Source of the DNA: CAYXLI01 sp964464925
GTDB lineage: Bacteria; Acidobacteriota; Terriglobia; Bryobacterales; Bryobacteraceae
Direction of reading: 5' to 3'
Assembly: GCA_964464925.1 (NCBI GenBank)
Contig: CAYXLI010000005.1
Span: 1-64,000 of the forward strand
Length of the DNA stretch: 64,000 nucleotides
Shown here: positions 26,768 through 36,039 of the stretch, piece by piece
How the letters are laid out: the number at the start of each line of letters is the position of its first letter
Numbering within the stretch: position 1 is the first letter of the stretch
Translations under genes and position numbers: made by a program
The notes under the pieces: model-generated
The model's input: only the letters and a program-made list of their open reading frames with translations
The model's database searches: none
Told to the model about the DNA's origin: nothing

Positions 26768-28107
26768 GTATCCGGCTTCGACTCACTTTGTGGTACTCCG
26801 CGGTTTTACTGCTCGGGCTCGCGTCCTTCGGTGCGGGGATGTGGTTTGTGCTGAAACAGCGCCTGTTCGCGGCTGTGGACGCGACTCTCCAGCAGCGGAT
26901 CCAAGGGCTGAAAACGACACTTGAGGTGGAAGCAAAGCTCCCGGCAAGCGATTTACGCCAGGAGCTGATCGAATTCGCAAGCGAAGTACCGGAGGGCACG
27001 CTCATGCAACTCCACGATGAGCATGGAGTGGCGATTCTTCCCGCGGCAAATACGGCTTGGATGCCGGAGGACAGCGGATTCCGCACAGTCTCCCACGGCG
27101 GACGAACATACCGCATTCTCTCTGCCGCGATCGAAGCCAATGGCGTGCGGTATCGGGCGACTGCCGGAGCGGACCTGCGGATGACGCGGCAGGTTGCCGA
27201 AGATTTCCGCTACTTCCTGTTGCTCACGATTCCGGTGGTCCTGATCCTGGCCGGGCTTGGCGGATATTGGATCAGCCGCCGCGCCCTCGCCCCGGTCGAC
27301 GAGATTACTCGCGTGGCGAAATCGATCAGTGTGCAGAACCTTTCCCGGAGACTGGAGGTGCCACGTACGAACGACGAGATTCAGCGCATGTCGGAAGCTT
27401 GGAACGACGTTCTGGAACGTCTGGATACAGCAGTCAACCGTATCCGGCAGTTCACGGCCGATGCCTCCCATGAATTGCGAACTCCGGTAGCATTCGTTCG
27501 CGCGACAGCCGAGTTGGCGCTCCGCCGGGAACGCAGCGTTATCGATTACCGGAATGCGTTGAGCCAGATCCGGGCGGAGACCGAGCAAATGACGGAACTT
27601 ACCGAGAACCTGCTGGCGCTTGCCCGAGTGGAGGGGAATGGTGTTTCCCTGCCTCTTGAGAATACGAACCTTGGACGCCTGGTTTCCGATGTTGTGGAGC
27701 AAACCCAGCCGGCAGCCGTGGAAAAAGGAATCACGGTGATCCGCCAGACCGAGTGCGATGTCCTTTCACCCGCAAACGAACCAGCGCTCCGGAGGCTGCT
27801 GCTCATTTTGCTCGATAACGCGCTGAAACACACGCCCAGCGGCGGAAAGGTGACGGTACAGACGGTGCGCATGGCCAATGCCGTATCTCTAGAGGTGGCG
27901 GATACAGGCGAGGGAATCGCGACCGAGGTACTTCCGCACATTTTCGAACGCTTCTACACCGGCGATCCAATGCGAAAAAGCGGCGGAGGCGCGGGCCTGG
28001 GTCTTGCGATTGCCCAGGCGATTGCCCACGCGCACAACTCGTCTCTTACCGTCGAGAGCGAATTGGGAAAGGGATCCAGATTCCGGCTGGTTCTCAGCTC
28101 GTCCTAA
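26764..28107 (+). CDS. Sensor histidine kinase
   Basis: Membrane-bound kinase of 447 residues and partner of the regulator just upstream. Two TM helices (about 8-30 and 150-172) bracket a periplasmic sensor domain of about 120 residues. A HAMP linker follows (RRALAPVDEITRVAKSIS), then HisKA with the phospho-acceptor in DASHELRTPVAF, and HATPase with N-box (LLILLDNALKHTP), DTGEGI and a G-rich loop (GGGAGLGLAI). Architecture matches CusS/heavy-metal-type kinases, although no metal-binding motif is evident in the sensor region. Confidence 0.93.
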   Translation: MSIRLRLTLWYSAVLLLGLASFGAGMWFVLKQRLFAAVDATLQQRIQGLKTTLEVEAKLPASDLRQELIEFASEVPEGTLMQLHDEHGVAILPAANTAWMPEDSGFRTVSHGGRTYRILSAAIEANGVRYRATAGADLRMTRQVAEDFRYFLLLTIPVVLILAGLGGYWISRRALAPVDEITRVAKSISVQNLSRRLEVPRTNDEIQRMSEAWNDVLERLDTAVNRIRQFTADASHELRTPVAFVRATAELALRRERSVIDYRNALSQIRAETEQMTELTENLLALARVEGNGVSLPLENTNLGRLVSDVVEQTQPAAVEKGITVIRQTECDVLSPANEPALRRLLLILLDNALKHTPSGGKVTVQTVRMANAVSLEVADTGEGIATEVLPHIFERFYTGDPMRKSGGGAGLGLAIAQAIAHAHNSSLTVESELGKGSRFRLVLSSS

Positions 28108-28148
28108 AGACCGGAAGATCTCCCGATGACACCGATAATGATCTTTTC

Positions 28149-28811
28149 ATGTCCCAAACCGTTTTTGCCATCCATACCAGCTTTGCTCTGGTGAAGGTCC
28201 TTGGAGACCTGTTTGCCGAAATCCTCCCTGGGGTCCGGATCGTCAACGTTGTTGACGACAGCCTGCTCGAAGATGTCCGGATCGCCGGTCATTTGATTCC
28301 CTCCGTGACACGACGAATTGCCGGCTATGGAGTACTGGCGCAATCCGCGGGCGCAAATGCGATTTTTAATTGCTGCTCCTCGGTCGGCGAAGCGGCGGAC
28401 GCGCTGGCGCAAACAGTGGACATTCCGGTGGTCAAGATCGATGACCGTATGGCTACACTCGCCGTTGAGCAAGCAACCCGGATTGGCGTAATTGCAACGG
28501 TGCCAACCACTCTCGATCCGACCGCCCGCCTGGTGCAGTCGAAGGCCGACGTGACGGGGAAACAAATCTCAATTCGACGCTATCTAGTGCATGGAGCCTT
28601 TGATGCGCTGATGTCCGGCGATACTTCAGGTCACGATGCCATGGTGAGCGAGGCTATCGAAAGATCTCCGGCGGAAAACGATGCCGTCGTGTTAGCACAG
28701 GGCAGTATGGCACGGCTCGTTCCCGGCCTGAAGGACAAAGTTCAGGTCCCGCTACTCTCGAGTCCGCGGCTCGGCGTGGAAGCATTGAAGGCTGCCTTGG
28801 AGTTGAGCTAG
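28149..28811 (+). CDS. Asp/Glu/hydantoin racemase-family protein lacking the second catalytic Cys
   Basis: 220-residue protein of the aspartate/glutamate racemase superfamily. The first active-site segment keeps cysteines (IFNCCSSVGEAA). At the second site, where racemases have a Cys, the chain reads VLAQGSMARL, with no Cys. Proteins with this AQxSM pattern are often found beside sugar kinases and aldolases and are probably not amino-acid racemases; an isomerase or decarboxylase role is possible (inference). The PfkB kinase gene begins 1 base after its stop, so the two are co-translated. Confidence 0.8.
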   Translation: MSQTVFAIHTSFALVKVLGDLFAEILPGVRIVNVVDDSLLEDVRIAGHLIPSVTRRIAGYGVLAQSAGANAIFNCCSSVGEAADALAQTVDIPVVKIDDRMATLAVEQATRIGVIATVPTTLDPTARLVQSKADVTGKQISIRRYLVHGAFDALMSGDTSGHDAMVSEAIERSPAENDAVVLAQGSMARLVPGLKDKVQVPLLSSPRLGVEALKAALELS

Positions 28812-28812
28812 C

Positions 28813-29775
28813 ATGCGCCCTGGATCCGGAGTGCTGTGTTCGGGCAGCATCGTCTTCGACGTACTCGTAAAACCGGTCGATCGCGCCGACTGGGGCACCA
28901 CCACATTCGTGGACACGCTGGAGTATCACGTTGGCGGCAACGGCGCGAATACCTCGTTGGCGCTAGGCATTATCGGCACGCCGGTCCGGCTGCTCGGCGT
29001 GATTGGCGATGACGAACAGGCCAATTTCGCGATGCACCGCTTACAGGTAGCAGGAGTCGACACTGGCTGCCTAACGAAGGCCGACGCGCCTACTGCAGCG
29101 ACGTGTGTACTTGTGAATGAGCAGGGCGATCGCAAGTTCTTACACCGGCTCGGCTCGAGTCAATTCGCTTTCGCGGAACCTCCCGAGTTCACGGCCGAGC
29201 TAATCGGCGATATGAGCCACTATCATCTAGCGAGCCTGTTCGTGCTGCCGAACGTGCGCCGGCACGGCCCAGAGATGTTGCGGCGCGCGCGGTCCGCCGG
29301 AATGACCACTTCGCTCGATACGAACTGGGATGCGCAAGGCAGATGGATGCAGGATTTGGAGCCTTGCCTGCCTCACATCGATCTGCTGTTCATGAACGAG
29401 GATGAAGCCCGCATGATCACTGGCACATCAGATCCCGCCACCGCCGCGCGTATCCTGCTCGAAAAGGGAGTGCGGACCGCGGTAATGAAACTGAGCCGCC
29501 AAGGGTGTGCAATTTACACCGGAAGCAGCGAGATCCTCTGTCCTGCCTTTGAGGTCGAGTGCCGTGACACAACCGGGGCAGGCGATTGCTTTGTTGCCGG
29601 ATTTTTATCCGCACTGCATAGGGGCGCCACGCTGGAGGCGGCCGGGATCTATGCGAACGCGGTAGGAGCACTGAGCGTTCAGCAGATCGGAGCAGTAGCC
29701 GGCGTCCGCCCTCACGCTGAAATCGAAGCATGGGTGCGAACAGCTAAGCTGAATCTCTCCACAGCACCTGTTTAA
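28813..29775 (+). CDS. PfkB-family carbohydrate kinase
   Basis: Ribokinase-like sugar kinase of 320 residues. The N-terminal signature (YHVGGNGANTSLALG) binds the sugar. The second signature with the catalytic base Asp (DTTGAGDCFVAGFL) lies near residue 255. It forms a two-gene unit with the racemase-like gene. A LacD-type aldolase and an MFS transporter lie on the opposite strand, which suggests phosphorylation of a keto-sugar or sugar acid before aldol cleavage. The exact sugar cannot be read from sequence. Its last 32 bases overlap the end of the convergent transporter gene. Confidence 0.9.
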   Translation: MRPGSGVLCSGSIVFDVLVKPVDRADWGTTTFVDTLEYHVGGNGANTSLALGIIGTPVRLLGVIGDDEQANFAMHRLQVAGVDTGCLTKADAPTAATCVLVNEQGDRKFLHRLGSSQFAFAEPPEFTAELIGDMSHYHLASLFVLPNVRRHGPEMLRRARSAGMTTSLDTNWDAQGRWMQDLEPCLPHIDLLFMNEDEARMITGTSDPATAARILLEKGVRTAVMKLSRQGCAIYTGSSEILCPAFEVECRDTTGAGDCFVAGFLSALHRGATLEAAGIYANAVGALSVQQIGAVAGVRPHAEIEAWVRTAKLNLSTAPV

Positions 29776-30961
29776 CGGGTCCAACCATAAGACCCCAAAA
29801 CAACGCTCCGGCCAGGGCGATCACCGCAGAGACGACAAAAGCCAGGTGGAAGCTACCAGTCCGCTGCACGACGAACCCGGTGAGCCATGGAGCGGCGATG
29901 CCCGACAGATTCCCAACTCCATTCTGAAAGCTCGTCCACCGGCCCGCCGCCTGAGGTCCGGCGAGCGTCTGGGTGATGGCCCAGTGATTCGATGTATAAG
30001 TGCCGTAAAACATACACGCCACCAGTAGCAGGGAAATGGAAAGGGTGCTGTCCTGCACTATGGCGACCGGTAAGATCACCGTCGAGCCAGTCAAGCCGAA
30101 TACCACCACGCCCTTGCGTACGCGCGTTGGCGAGATGCCGGCCGTGATCCATCGATCCGAAAGCCAACCCGCCGCCACGGTTGCCGAACCGATCAGCAAA
30201 TACGCCAGAGAGCCCACTTTGGCCATCTGCTCGAGCGAAAACTTGCGCTCGGTGACCAGGTACGAAGGTAGCCAGGTAAGCAGAAAGAACCAATAGTAGT
30301 TGCCGCAGAAGTGCCCGAAGAACGAGCCCCACGCGGAACGTTTTTCCAGGATCTCCACCAGGGCTGGTGACGCTGCAACGCCCTGCTTTGGCGCCGAATG
30401 ATGTTTCGGCATCCAACGCAGCCAGGGAACCAGCCACAACATCCCGCCCGCCCCAAGAGCGACGAAGAACACCCGCCATCCAACGTGTGCCACCAACAGC
30501 CCGCCGATGAATGTGCCGAGCGCAGGGCCCATTTTCGAACCAGCATCAATCAGGGCGTTCGCGAGGCCGCGATGATGCTGCGGGATGTCGGCGGCGAGAA
30601 TATTCGAATAACAGGGATACGCAACGGACTCCCCTGCACCAAGCAAAAGCCGCACGACGAAAAGCGCCGCAAAGCTGCTGATCACACCAGTCAGTGCCGT
30701 GGAAGCCGACCAGAGGGCGAACCCCGCGGCCAATACGATTCCGACCGCATATCGATCCGCCAGCCAACCCGCAATGCCGAACAGTTGGAACAGCGCATAG
30801 CTCCAGAAGAAAGCGGATAGTAAGGCGCCGAGCATCACCGGACTCAGCGACATTTCCTTTTCGAGGAGTGGCGCTGCGACAGAGAGACTGCCGCGATCGA
30901 TGTAGTTAATGAAAATTGAAATAATTAAGAGAACGAGCAGCGTCCACTGCGCGCCCGTCAT
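29744..30961 (-). CDS. MFS transporter, anion:cation symporter (hexuronate/galactarate type)
   Basis: Inner-membrane transporter of 405 residues with 12 predicted TM helices. The N-terminal FINYIDRGSLSVAAP segment and WLADRY loop are typical of the ACS branch that includes ExuT, GarP and GudP. The ATG used lies 13 bases downstream of the aldolase stop; the longer open frame would overlap the aldolase and lacks family similarity. Operon position after the LacD-like aldolase supports uptake of a sugar or sugar acid for the pathway. Confidence 0.9.
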   Translation of the reverse strand: MTGAQWTLLVLLIISIFINYIDRGSLSVAAPLLEKEMSLSPVMLGALLSAFFWSYALFQLFGIAGWLADRYAVGIVLAAGFALWSASTALTGVISSFAALFVVRLLLGAGESVAYPCYSNILAADIPQHHRGLANALIDAGSKMGPALGTFIGGLLVAHVGWRVFFVALGAGGMLWLVPWLRWMPKHHSAPKQGVAASPALVEILEKRSAWGSFFGHFCGNYYWFFLLTWLPSYLVTERKFSLEQMAKVGSLAYLLIGSATVAAGWLSDRWITAGISPTRVRKGVVVFGLTGSTVILPVAIVQDSTLSISLLLVACMFYGTYTSNHWAITQTLAGPQAAGRWTSFQNGVGNLSGIAAPWLTGFVVQRTGSFHLAFVVSAVIALAGALFWGLMVGPVKQVLWRDSA

Positions 30962-30974
30962 TGGGCTGTGGCCT

Positions 30975-31985
30975 TCAGGCGTATTGTTCACTCGGGGTCC
31001 GAAACCAATTCTGCCACGGAGTCGCTGCACGGAGCGCGTCATTCACGGCTTGCATGTTCTCCACTCCCTCGGTTTCCAACCACGCGCGCAGGCCTGGGCC
31101 GCCCGCCTTCGCAAAAGCGGGCACTCCATCCTGCCAGTTCGCCCGCCCGCACAATACTCCGGAGAAGCGCGCACCGGATTCGGCGGCGAGGCGAAGAGAT
31201 TTCAGGAATTCCCCGCTACTCACACCCGCGCTCAAGTAGATGTACGGGAGGCGCGCCACGCTGTCCGCCTTGCGGTACCAATCGAGTGCCTCCTCTATGG
31301 AGTACGCGCTCTGTGTTCCGCCGACGAACGACACGTTCACCGGGAACTCCACCTTCAGCACGTCGACGCGGTAGGTCGGTTTCGAAAACTCTTGCATGGT
31401 ACGGACTACCAGGTCCGGCTTACGCCTTGCGAATTCAAAGCTTTTCGGATCCTGCCCGGCCGGATCATACACAACCGGCTCCAGAAAGAAAGGGATGCCG
31501 GCAGCGTCGCATTCATATCCGATCCGCTCGATAAGGACGCACTTCTCCTCATTCGCAGCTCCGTCATCGTCTGGTGTGTAGGACAGCAGGATCTTTATCC
31601 CTTGCGCCCCCAATTCCGCAAGACGCCGCACTGAGTACTGCGGCATGAGGGCAAGCATACGGTGCGGCCGCGGGTTCTCATAACCATCCGCCTCGTATGT
31701 GGCCAACAGGCCACAACGCGCAGACCGAGCCCGCATAGCCGGAATGCCATATTCCGGGTCGAGCAGAACGGCCGTGGCATGGGGCGTAAGAGTACGCGAG
31801 ACCTCCATCTTGAAATCTGCCAACTGCGCATCGGAAATGCTCTCGAGCGGAACACCGGCAGCTTCGGCAATCATGCGCCGCAGGCTCTTTCGCTGGTCCA
31901 TGGCCAGAGCGGCGATGACTCCGTGGGAATTAGAGAGTGATTGGAGTTTGTCCGCCTTGCCGGCGGGCAGAATTAGAGAAGGAAT
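30975..31985 (-). CDS. lacD: LacD-type tagatose 1,6-bisphosphate aldolase, probable ATT start
   Basis: Class I aldolase cleaving a ketose bisphosphate to dihydroxyacetone phosphate and glyceraldehyde 3-phosphate. Schiff-base Lys lies in VDVLKVEFPV; YIYLSAGVS and GVLCGRANW are also family motifs. The first ATG (31901) begins within the conserved GVIAALAMDQR motif and would cut it. Upstream codons in frame read KADKLQSLSNSHGVIAALA, which matches the LacD N-terminus, but contain no ATG, GTG or TTG before a stop. ATT at 31985, seven bases after AAGAGG, gives a 336-residue protein of normal length. The extension is seen in sequence; use of ATT is inference. Confidence 0.85.
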   Translation of the reverse strand: MPSLILPAGKADKLQSLSNSHGVIAALAMDQRKSLRRMIAEAAGVPLESISDAQLADFKMEVSRTLTPHATAVLLDPEYGIPAMRARSARCGLLATYEADGYENPRPHRMLALMPQYSVRRLAELGAQGIKILLSYTPDDDGAANEEKCVLIERIGYECDAAGIPFFLEPVVYDPAGQDPKSFEFARRKPDLVVRTMQEFSKPTYRVDVLKVEFPVNVSFVGGTQSAYSIEEALDWYRKADSVARLPYIYLSAGVSSGEFLKSLRLAAESGARFSGVLCGRANWQDGVPAFAKAGGPGLRAWLETEGVENMQAVNDALRAATPWQNWFRTPSEQYA

Positions 31986-32174
31986 TGGGCGACCTCTTTC
32001 CCAGCATAGCCGTCACTTCGGGATAACCTAAAATCGGGCTCAAGGTTGATAGGCCCCTGCGCCACACCACCCTAGAACCAACACCGTCAGAGTACCAGCT
32101 TAACCGTATACATCTAGGTGAAACGACCGAAACATTACCCGCGTCTGTGGCAGAGTAGACTGGGACGAAGTACC

Positions 32175-32375
32175 ATGCAGTGTCTGTATTGTCATAATGA
32201 GTTGTCAGGCTGGAAACGGTTGGTTGGTTCGGGAGGCCGCTTCTGCTCCGAGGAACACGCGGAACAGTGGCGATCTGAGTTGGCTGAAATCGCAGTCAAA
32301 AGACTCCTGACCGTTCGGGCGCGATTGCGCGCCGTGTACGGCCTCACGCCTCTGCCGCTGAGAAAGGCCGGCTAG
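32175..32375 (+). CDS. Small zinc-ribbon-like protein
   Basis: 66-residue protein with CxxC near the N-terminus (MQCLYCHNE) and a second Cys/His pair (RFCSEEHAEQW), a plausible treble-clef zinc site. The rest is a basic helix (RLLTVRARLRAVYG). A GTG 57 bases upstream would add a Lys/Arg-rich leader. Homologues of this kind are unnamed; function unknown. It stands alone, with its stop 6 bases from the stop of the convergent methyltransferase gene. Confidence 0.6.
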   Translation: MQCLYCHNELSGWKRLVGSGGRFCSEEHAEQWRSELAEIAVKRLLTVRARLRAVYGLTPLPLRKAG

Positions 32376-32381
32376 AAAGCC

Positions 32382-33266
32382 TCAAACTGCGCAGCCATAC
32401 GGCTGCTTACTCACTTGGTACATGCGATCTACCATCGGACCGATCAAATTCCACGGAATCAGCCGCTCCACCCACGATCTCCGCTGAACTCCCAGGTTTT
32501 TCAGCACCTTAAAACGGATGATGTCGTTGAAAGGTATCCCGGCCGGCTTGGGTCTCGGCTCGAATCCGGTCTTCCGAAGCGCCACATCGAGCGTCCGGGG
32601 TTCAAACAGGCTAATGTGGATCTCCGGAATCAGGTACGGCCACGATAGGAGTTTGTCGCGGTAAGGCTCGGCATTCCCGGTTGTTAGAAAAAGCGTTCCG
32701 CCGGGCTTCAGGAGATGGCGTACCAGCCGCAGAGTCGTAATCGGGTCAGGCACGTGTTCGATCACCTCTATCATCGTCACGACATCGAACGAGCCCGCGA
32801 GGCGGAATAGATCTGATTGAGCGAGCAGAGGGATGCCGCGGTTCTCCAATTGATGCACCATGGCCCCCTCTTCGAAACCATAAATCTCGTTATCAGTGTG
32901 TTGCCTTACAAAGCGCACCAATCCGCCGTTGCCACATCCATAATCCAGCCACTTGCTGCCGGGCAGTAACTCCGTCAAGCCGTTCACGACGTTCAGAATG
33001 CCGCGCCATTCATACTGCCGCACAGATTCATCGGGATTGTTCAACTCATCGAAGTAATTGACCAATGGGTCTGCGCCCCGGCCACGATAATAGTCGTCGG
33101 AGTAAATAGCAGAAAAATCGAGCCATGGATCTTCCACGAAGGAGAACCGGCACGACTTGCAATGGCGAACACGAAATGGGCGCTTACACAGCTTTCCCAT
33201 CACCTGCCCAACCAGATGCGCCGCATCCTTGCAAATGCGGCAGGGGATCGGCGGTTCCTGCTGCAC
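32382..33266 (-). CDS. SAM-dependent methyltransferase with N-terminal zinc-binding domain
   Basis: Class I methyltransferase of about 294 residues. An N-terminal Cys-rich part (CRICKDAAH and HCKSCRF) probably binds zinc, as in the Methyltransf_13/23 group of sugar C-methyltransferases. SAM-binding motif I is WLDYGCGNGGL, followed by EVIEHVPDP and LLKPGGTLFLTT. The GTG chosen starts just before the zinc domain; TTG at 33284 is an alternative, and the frame is open up to the divergent gene. Likely acts on a sugar nucleotide or surface glycan (inference). Confidence 0.82.
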   Translation of the reverse strand: MQQEPPIPCRICKDAAHLVGQVMGKLCKRPFRVRHCKSCRFSFVEDPWLDFSAIYSDDYYRGRGADPLVNYFDELNNPDESVRQYEWRGILNVVNGLTELLPGSKWLDYGCGNGGLVRFVRQHTDNEIYGFEEGAMVHQLENRGIPLLAQSDLFRLAGSFDVVTMIEVIEHVPDPITTLRLVRHLLKPGGTLFLTTGNAEPYRDKLLSWPYLIPEIHISLFEPRTLDVALRKTGFEPRPKPAGIPFNDIIRFKVLKNLGVQRRSWVERLIPWNLIGPMVDRMYQVSKQPYGCAV

Positions 33267-33365
33267 AACCGCGTAGTCTAGCAAGAATGGCGCAAAGCCT
33301 GCCAGCTTTACCGTAAATCCGGCACCGCTCCGGCAGGGCCGGTTTGTGATATCGTCAGACACCAA

Positions 33366-34142
33366 ATGGAGCGTCGCGCTTTCCTGTCTCTTTTAGCGAC
33401 CACCGCGGCCGTGCAGGCGAAGGGTCGAGTGCCGATTCGCAAGGCCCGGGTGACGCGTCTTTTCAAATCGCCGGACCTGCATCCCAATGCGTTGGAGGCT
33501 ACTCCGGACGGTCTCTGGGTGGGCGAACAGGTCACGGACATTGCTTACCTCCTGGACTGGAAGACCGGCGAAGTACTCAAGAAAGTTCCAACGGAATCCT
33601 CGAACACCAGCGGGATTGCCTATGGAGGCGGTTACCTCTGGATGGGTGCGAATGGCGGACCTCTGGGGCGCTTCCAGCGTCCGGACGAGTTGAAGTATGG
33701 GCGAATCGTGAAAGTCGATCCGGAGACCGGACGCACCGTGGGCTTGTATCGCATTCCAGACGAGGGAGGCGTACACGGCGTTCTCTACGCGGACGACTCA
33801 CTCTGGTTCACCTGCTTCAAGTGGAACGCGATTGCGCGCGTAGACCCGGAGACCTTCAAATTGCAGCATAAAATTCCCTTGCATCTCTCACGTCCTCACG
33901 GCCTCGCCTGGGATCCGCCGGGCATCTGGGTCGGCTACTCAAACGATTACCTGTTCATGAAGCAGGATGTACAGGACGGCCGCGTGTTGGATATCATCAG
34001 CCTGCAAAAGGGCAAAGACCCGGACCCACACGGGATGGACATGTATCAGGGAAAGATGTATTTCTGCGATGCAGGGATCGCACCGCCAGGAATCCTTAGC
34101 GGCAGCGAGCATGCCGGCTACATTTACCGGATTGATGCATGA
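33366..34142 (+). CDS. Exported beta-propeller protein (SMP-30/YncE-like)
   Basis: 258-residue protein with a short Tat-like leader (ERRAFLSLLATTAAVQA), followed by propeller blades with repeated Trp-centred strands (DGLWVGEQ, GYLWMGAN, DSLWFTCF, GIWVGYS). It overlaps the next gene, an FMN-dependent alpha-hydroxy acid oxidase, by ATGA. Both proteins have leaders with twin Arg, so they may act together outside the cytoplasm on a hydroxy acid or sugar acid. No catalytic motif for a lactonase was recognised. Confidence 0.72.
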   Translation: MERRAFLSLLATTAAVQAKGRVPIRKARVTRLFKSPDLHPNALEATPDGLWVGEQVTDIAYLLDWKTGEVLKKVPTESSNTSGIAYGGGYLWMGANGGPLGRFQRPDELKYGRIVKVDPETGRTVGLYRIPDEGGVHGVLYADDSLWFTCFKWNAIARVDPETFKLQHKIPLHLSRPHGLAWDPPGIWVGYSNDYLFMKQDVQDGRVLDIISLQKGKDPDPHGMDMYQGKMYFCDAGIAPPGILSGSEHAGYIYRIDA

Positions 34143-35311
34143 CACGCCGCAGTGCTTTTCGATCTTTGCTCCAGTTCCTTGCGAGTTCGCCATTGTTGCG
34201 GGCCGACCGCAAGTTCAGTGAAGACGGCGACCCGGTCCACTCGGTAACGAACGTGCTCGAGATGGGAAAGCTGGCAAAACAGAAGCTGGACCCGCTCGCA
34301 TGGGACTACATCGACGAAGGCTCAGAGGATGAGACGTCGCTCCGCGATAATCGTGAAGGCTTCGAAAAACTGATCATCCGTCCGCAGTTCCTGCTGCATG
34401 ATGTGAGCAAAATTGATCTGTCCATGACCCTGTTCGGAAAAAAGCTGGATCACCCGATCTTCTTCTGTCCAACGGGCGGCAAGAATTGCGTCATGCCGGA
34501 CGGCGAACTCGAAACCGCCTATGCAGCGGCATCTTCGAATACGATGATGATCACAAATGGCGGTATCGAAGCCGCCGGTCCGAAGAACTGGTGGCAATTC
34601 ACTACGGCTTCCGAGTTCCGAACCAGAGAAAAGATCGTCCAGTTCTGCGAAAGGCTGCAAGACCGCGGCTGTAGCGGAATCTCGGTGACCGTGGACATCT
34701 ATCATGTCTCTCATCGCGAGCGTAGCGTGCGGAACAGGCTGGTCCGGAGCTGGTGCAACACGGGCGGCATCCCTCGCGATTCGCAGGGCGCCGTGACTTA
34801 TAAACCGGACGATGTTCTCTGGACCACCGGCGATTTCCCGGCCGCAATGAGATTTCCTACGCCGACCTGGGACACGCTCGCACGTTTGCGGGAGAGCACC
34901 ACGCTGCCCGTGCTCGTGAAAGGTGTCATGACGGCGGAGGACACTGAGCGTGCAGTGAAGAACGGTTTATCCGGTGTGATTGTTTCCAACCACGGCGCGC
35001 GGCAGCTCGACTCAGTGGGCTCCACAATCGAGGCCCTTCCGGAATGCGTACAGGCGGCCAATGGAAAGGTTCCCGTGCTGATCGATGGAGGTTTCCGCCG
35101 CGGAACAGATATTTTCAAAGCACTCGCGCTCGGTGCCACGGCAGTTGGAATCGGACGGCCGTACTTATGGGGTCTTGCTGCGTTCGGCCGCCGCGGAATA
35201 GAACGCATAATCGAACTGCTCCGCGCGGAGCTGGCGCTGGATATGGGAATGGCGGGCATTGCCAACCTCTCCCAGATCGATCGCTCCTTCGTCCGTGCCC
35301 GGCAGAGATAA
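34139..35311 (+). CDS. FMN-dependent alpha-hydroxy acid oxidase/dehydrogenase
   Basis: 390-residue flavoenzyme of the glycolate oxidase/lactate dehydrogenase family. The catalytic pair His and Arg sits in VSNHGARQLD, the catalytic Lys in VLVKGVM, and the FMN phosphate site in VLIDGGFRRGTD and AVGIGRPYLWG. The active-site Tyr position reads WDYIDEGSEDE. The leader (MTRRSAFRSLLQFLASSPLL) has two Arg followed by a hydrophobic stretch, which suggests Tat export with cofactor bound; this is less common in the family. Overlaps the preceding propeller gene. Confidence 0.9.
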   Translation: MTRRSAFRSLLQFLASSPLLRADRKFSEDGDPVHSVTNVLEMGKLAKQKLDPLAWDYIDEGSEDETSLRDNREGFEKLIIRPQFLLHDVSKIDLSMTLFGKKLDHPIFFCPTGGKNCVMPDGELETAYAAASSNTMMITNGGIEAAGPKNWWQFTTASEFRTREKIVQFCERLQDRGCSGISVTVDIYHVSHRERSVRNRLVRSWCNTGGIPRDSQGAVTYKPDDVLWTTGDFPAAMRFPTPTWDTLARLRESTTLPVLVKGVMTAEDTERAVKNGLSGVIVSNHGARQLDSVGSTIEALPECVQAANGKVPVLIDGGFRRGTDIFKALALGATAVGIGRPYLWGLAAFGRRGIERIIELLRAELALDMGMAGIANLSQIDRSFVRARQR

Positions 35312-35322
35312 ACTGGATAACC

Positions 35323-36024
35323 ATGCTGCTTCGAACTACACTTTTTCTTCTTACGACGGCGCTGTTTGCACAGAGAGGCCCGGCAATCCCGCCGGAGGCG
35401 GAGACCGGGTTCGTTGCCATCTTCGACGGGAAGTCGATGCAAGGCTGGGATGGTGATCCTGATTTCTGGCGCATCGAAAACGGAGCCATCGTCGGCCAGA
35501 CCACCACGGAGAAACAGCCCAAGCAGAATACCTTTATCATCTGGCGCGGCGGTACGCCCGGCGATTTTGAACTGAAGCTGGAATACCGTTTGACGGGCTT
35601 CAATAGCGGCATTCAGATCCGCAGCATCGAGTTGCCCGACATCAAATGGGCGATGAAGGGTTACCAGGCCGATATAGACGGCGAGCAGCGCTATACAGGC
35701 CAGTTCTACGAAGAGCGCGGCCGCGGCTTTCTCGCCATGAGAGGCCAATTCACGTTCATCAATCCAGGGGGCAAACCGGGGGTTGTCGGCTCGCTCGGCG
35801 ACAGCCAGGAACTGAAGAAATTCATCAAGGGCGAAGACTGGAACGAGGTGCACCTGATTGCGCAGGGCAACAAGCTGATCCAGGTTTTGAACGGGCACGT
35901 CATGAGCATGTTGATTGACGATGATCCGGCCGGCCGGAAGATGGACGGGCTCATCGGCATCCAGGTCCACCGGGGCCCGGCGATGAAGATGGAAGTCCGG
36001 AACATCCGATTGAAAAAACTGTAA
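35323..36024 (+). CDS. Secreted DUF1080 protein (3-keto-disaccharide hydrolase-like)
   Basis: 233-residue protein with signal peptide (LRTTLFLLTTALFAQ) and a single concanavalin-like DUF1080 domain: FVAIFDGKSMQGWDG at the start, FELKLEYRL, SGIQIRS in the middle and GLIGIQVHRGP at the end. Members have recently been linked to hydrolysis of 3-keto-glycosides, generated by Gfo/Idh/MocA-type dehydrogenases; one such exported dehydrogenase is encoded at about 60 kb. It follows the hydroxy acid oxidase by 11 bases and probably belongs to that operon. Confidence 0.88.
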   Translation: MLLRTTLFLLTTALFAQRGPAIPPEAETGFVAIFDGKSMQGWDGDPDFWRIENGAIVGQTTTEKQPKQNTFIIWRGGTPGDFELKLEYRLTGFNSGIQIRSIELPDIKWAMKGYQADIDGEQRYTGQFYEERGRGFLAMRGQFTFINPGGKPGVVGSLGDSQELKKFIKGEDWNEVHLIAQGNKLIQVLNGHVMSMLIDDDPAGRKMDGLIGIQVHRGPAMKMEVRNIRLKKL

Positions 36025-36039
36025 AGGGGCGACAATCAA

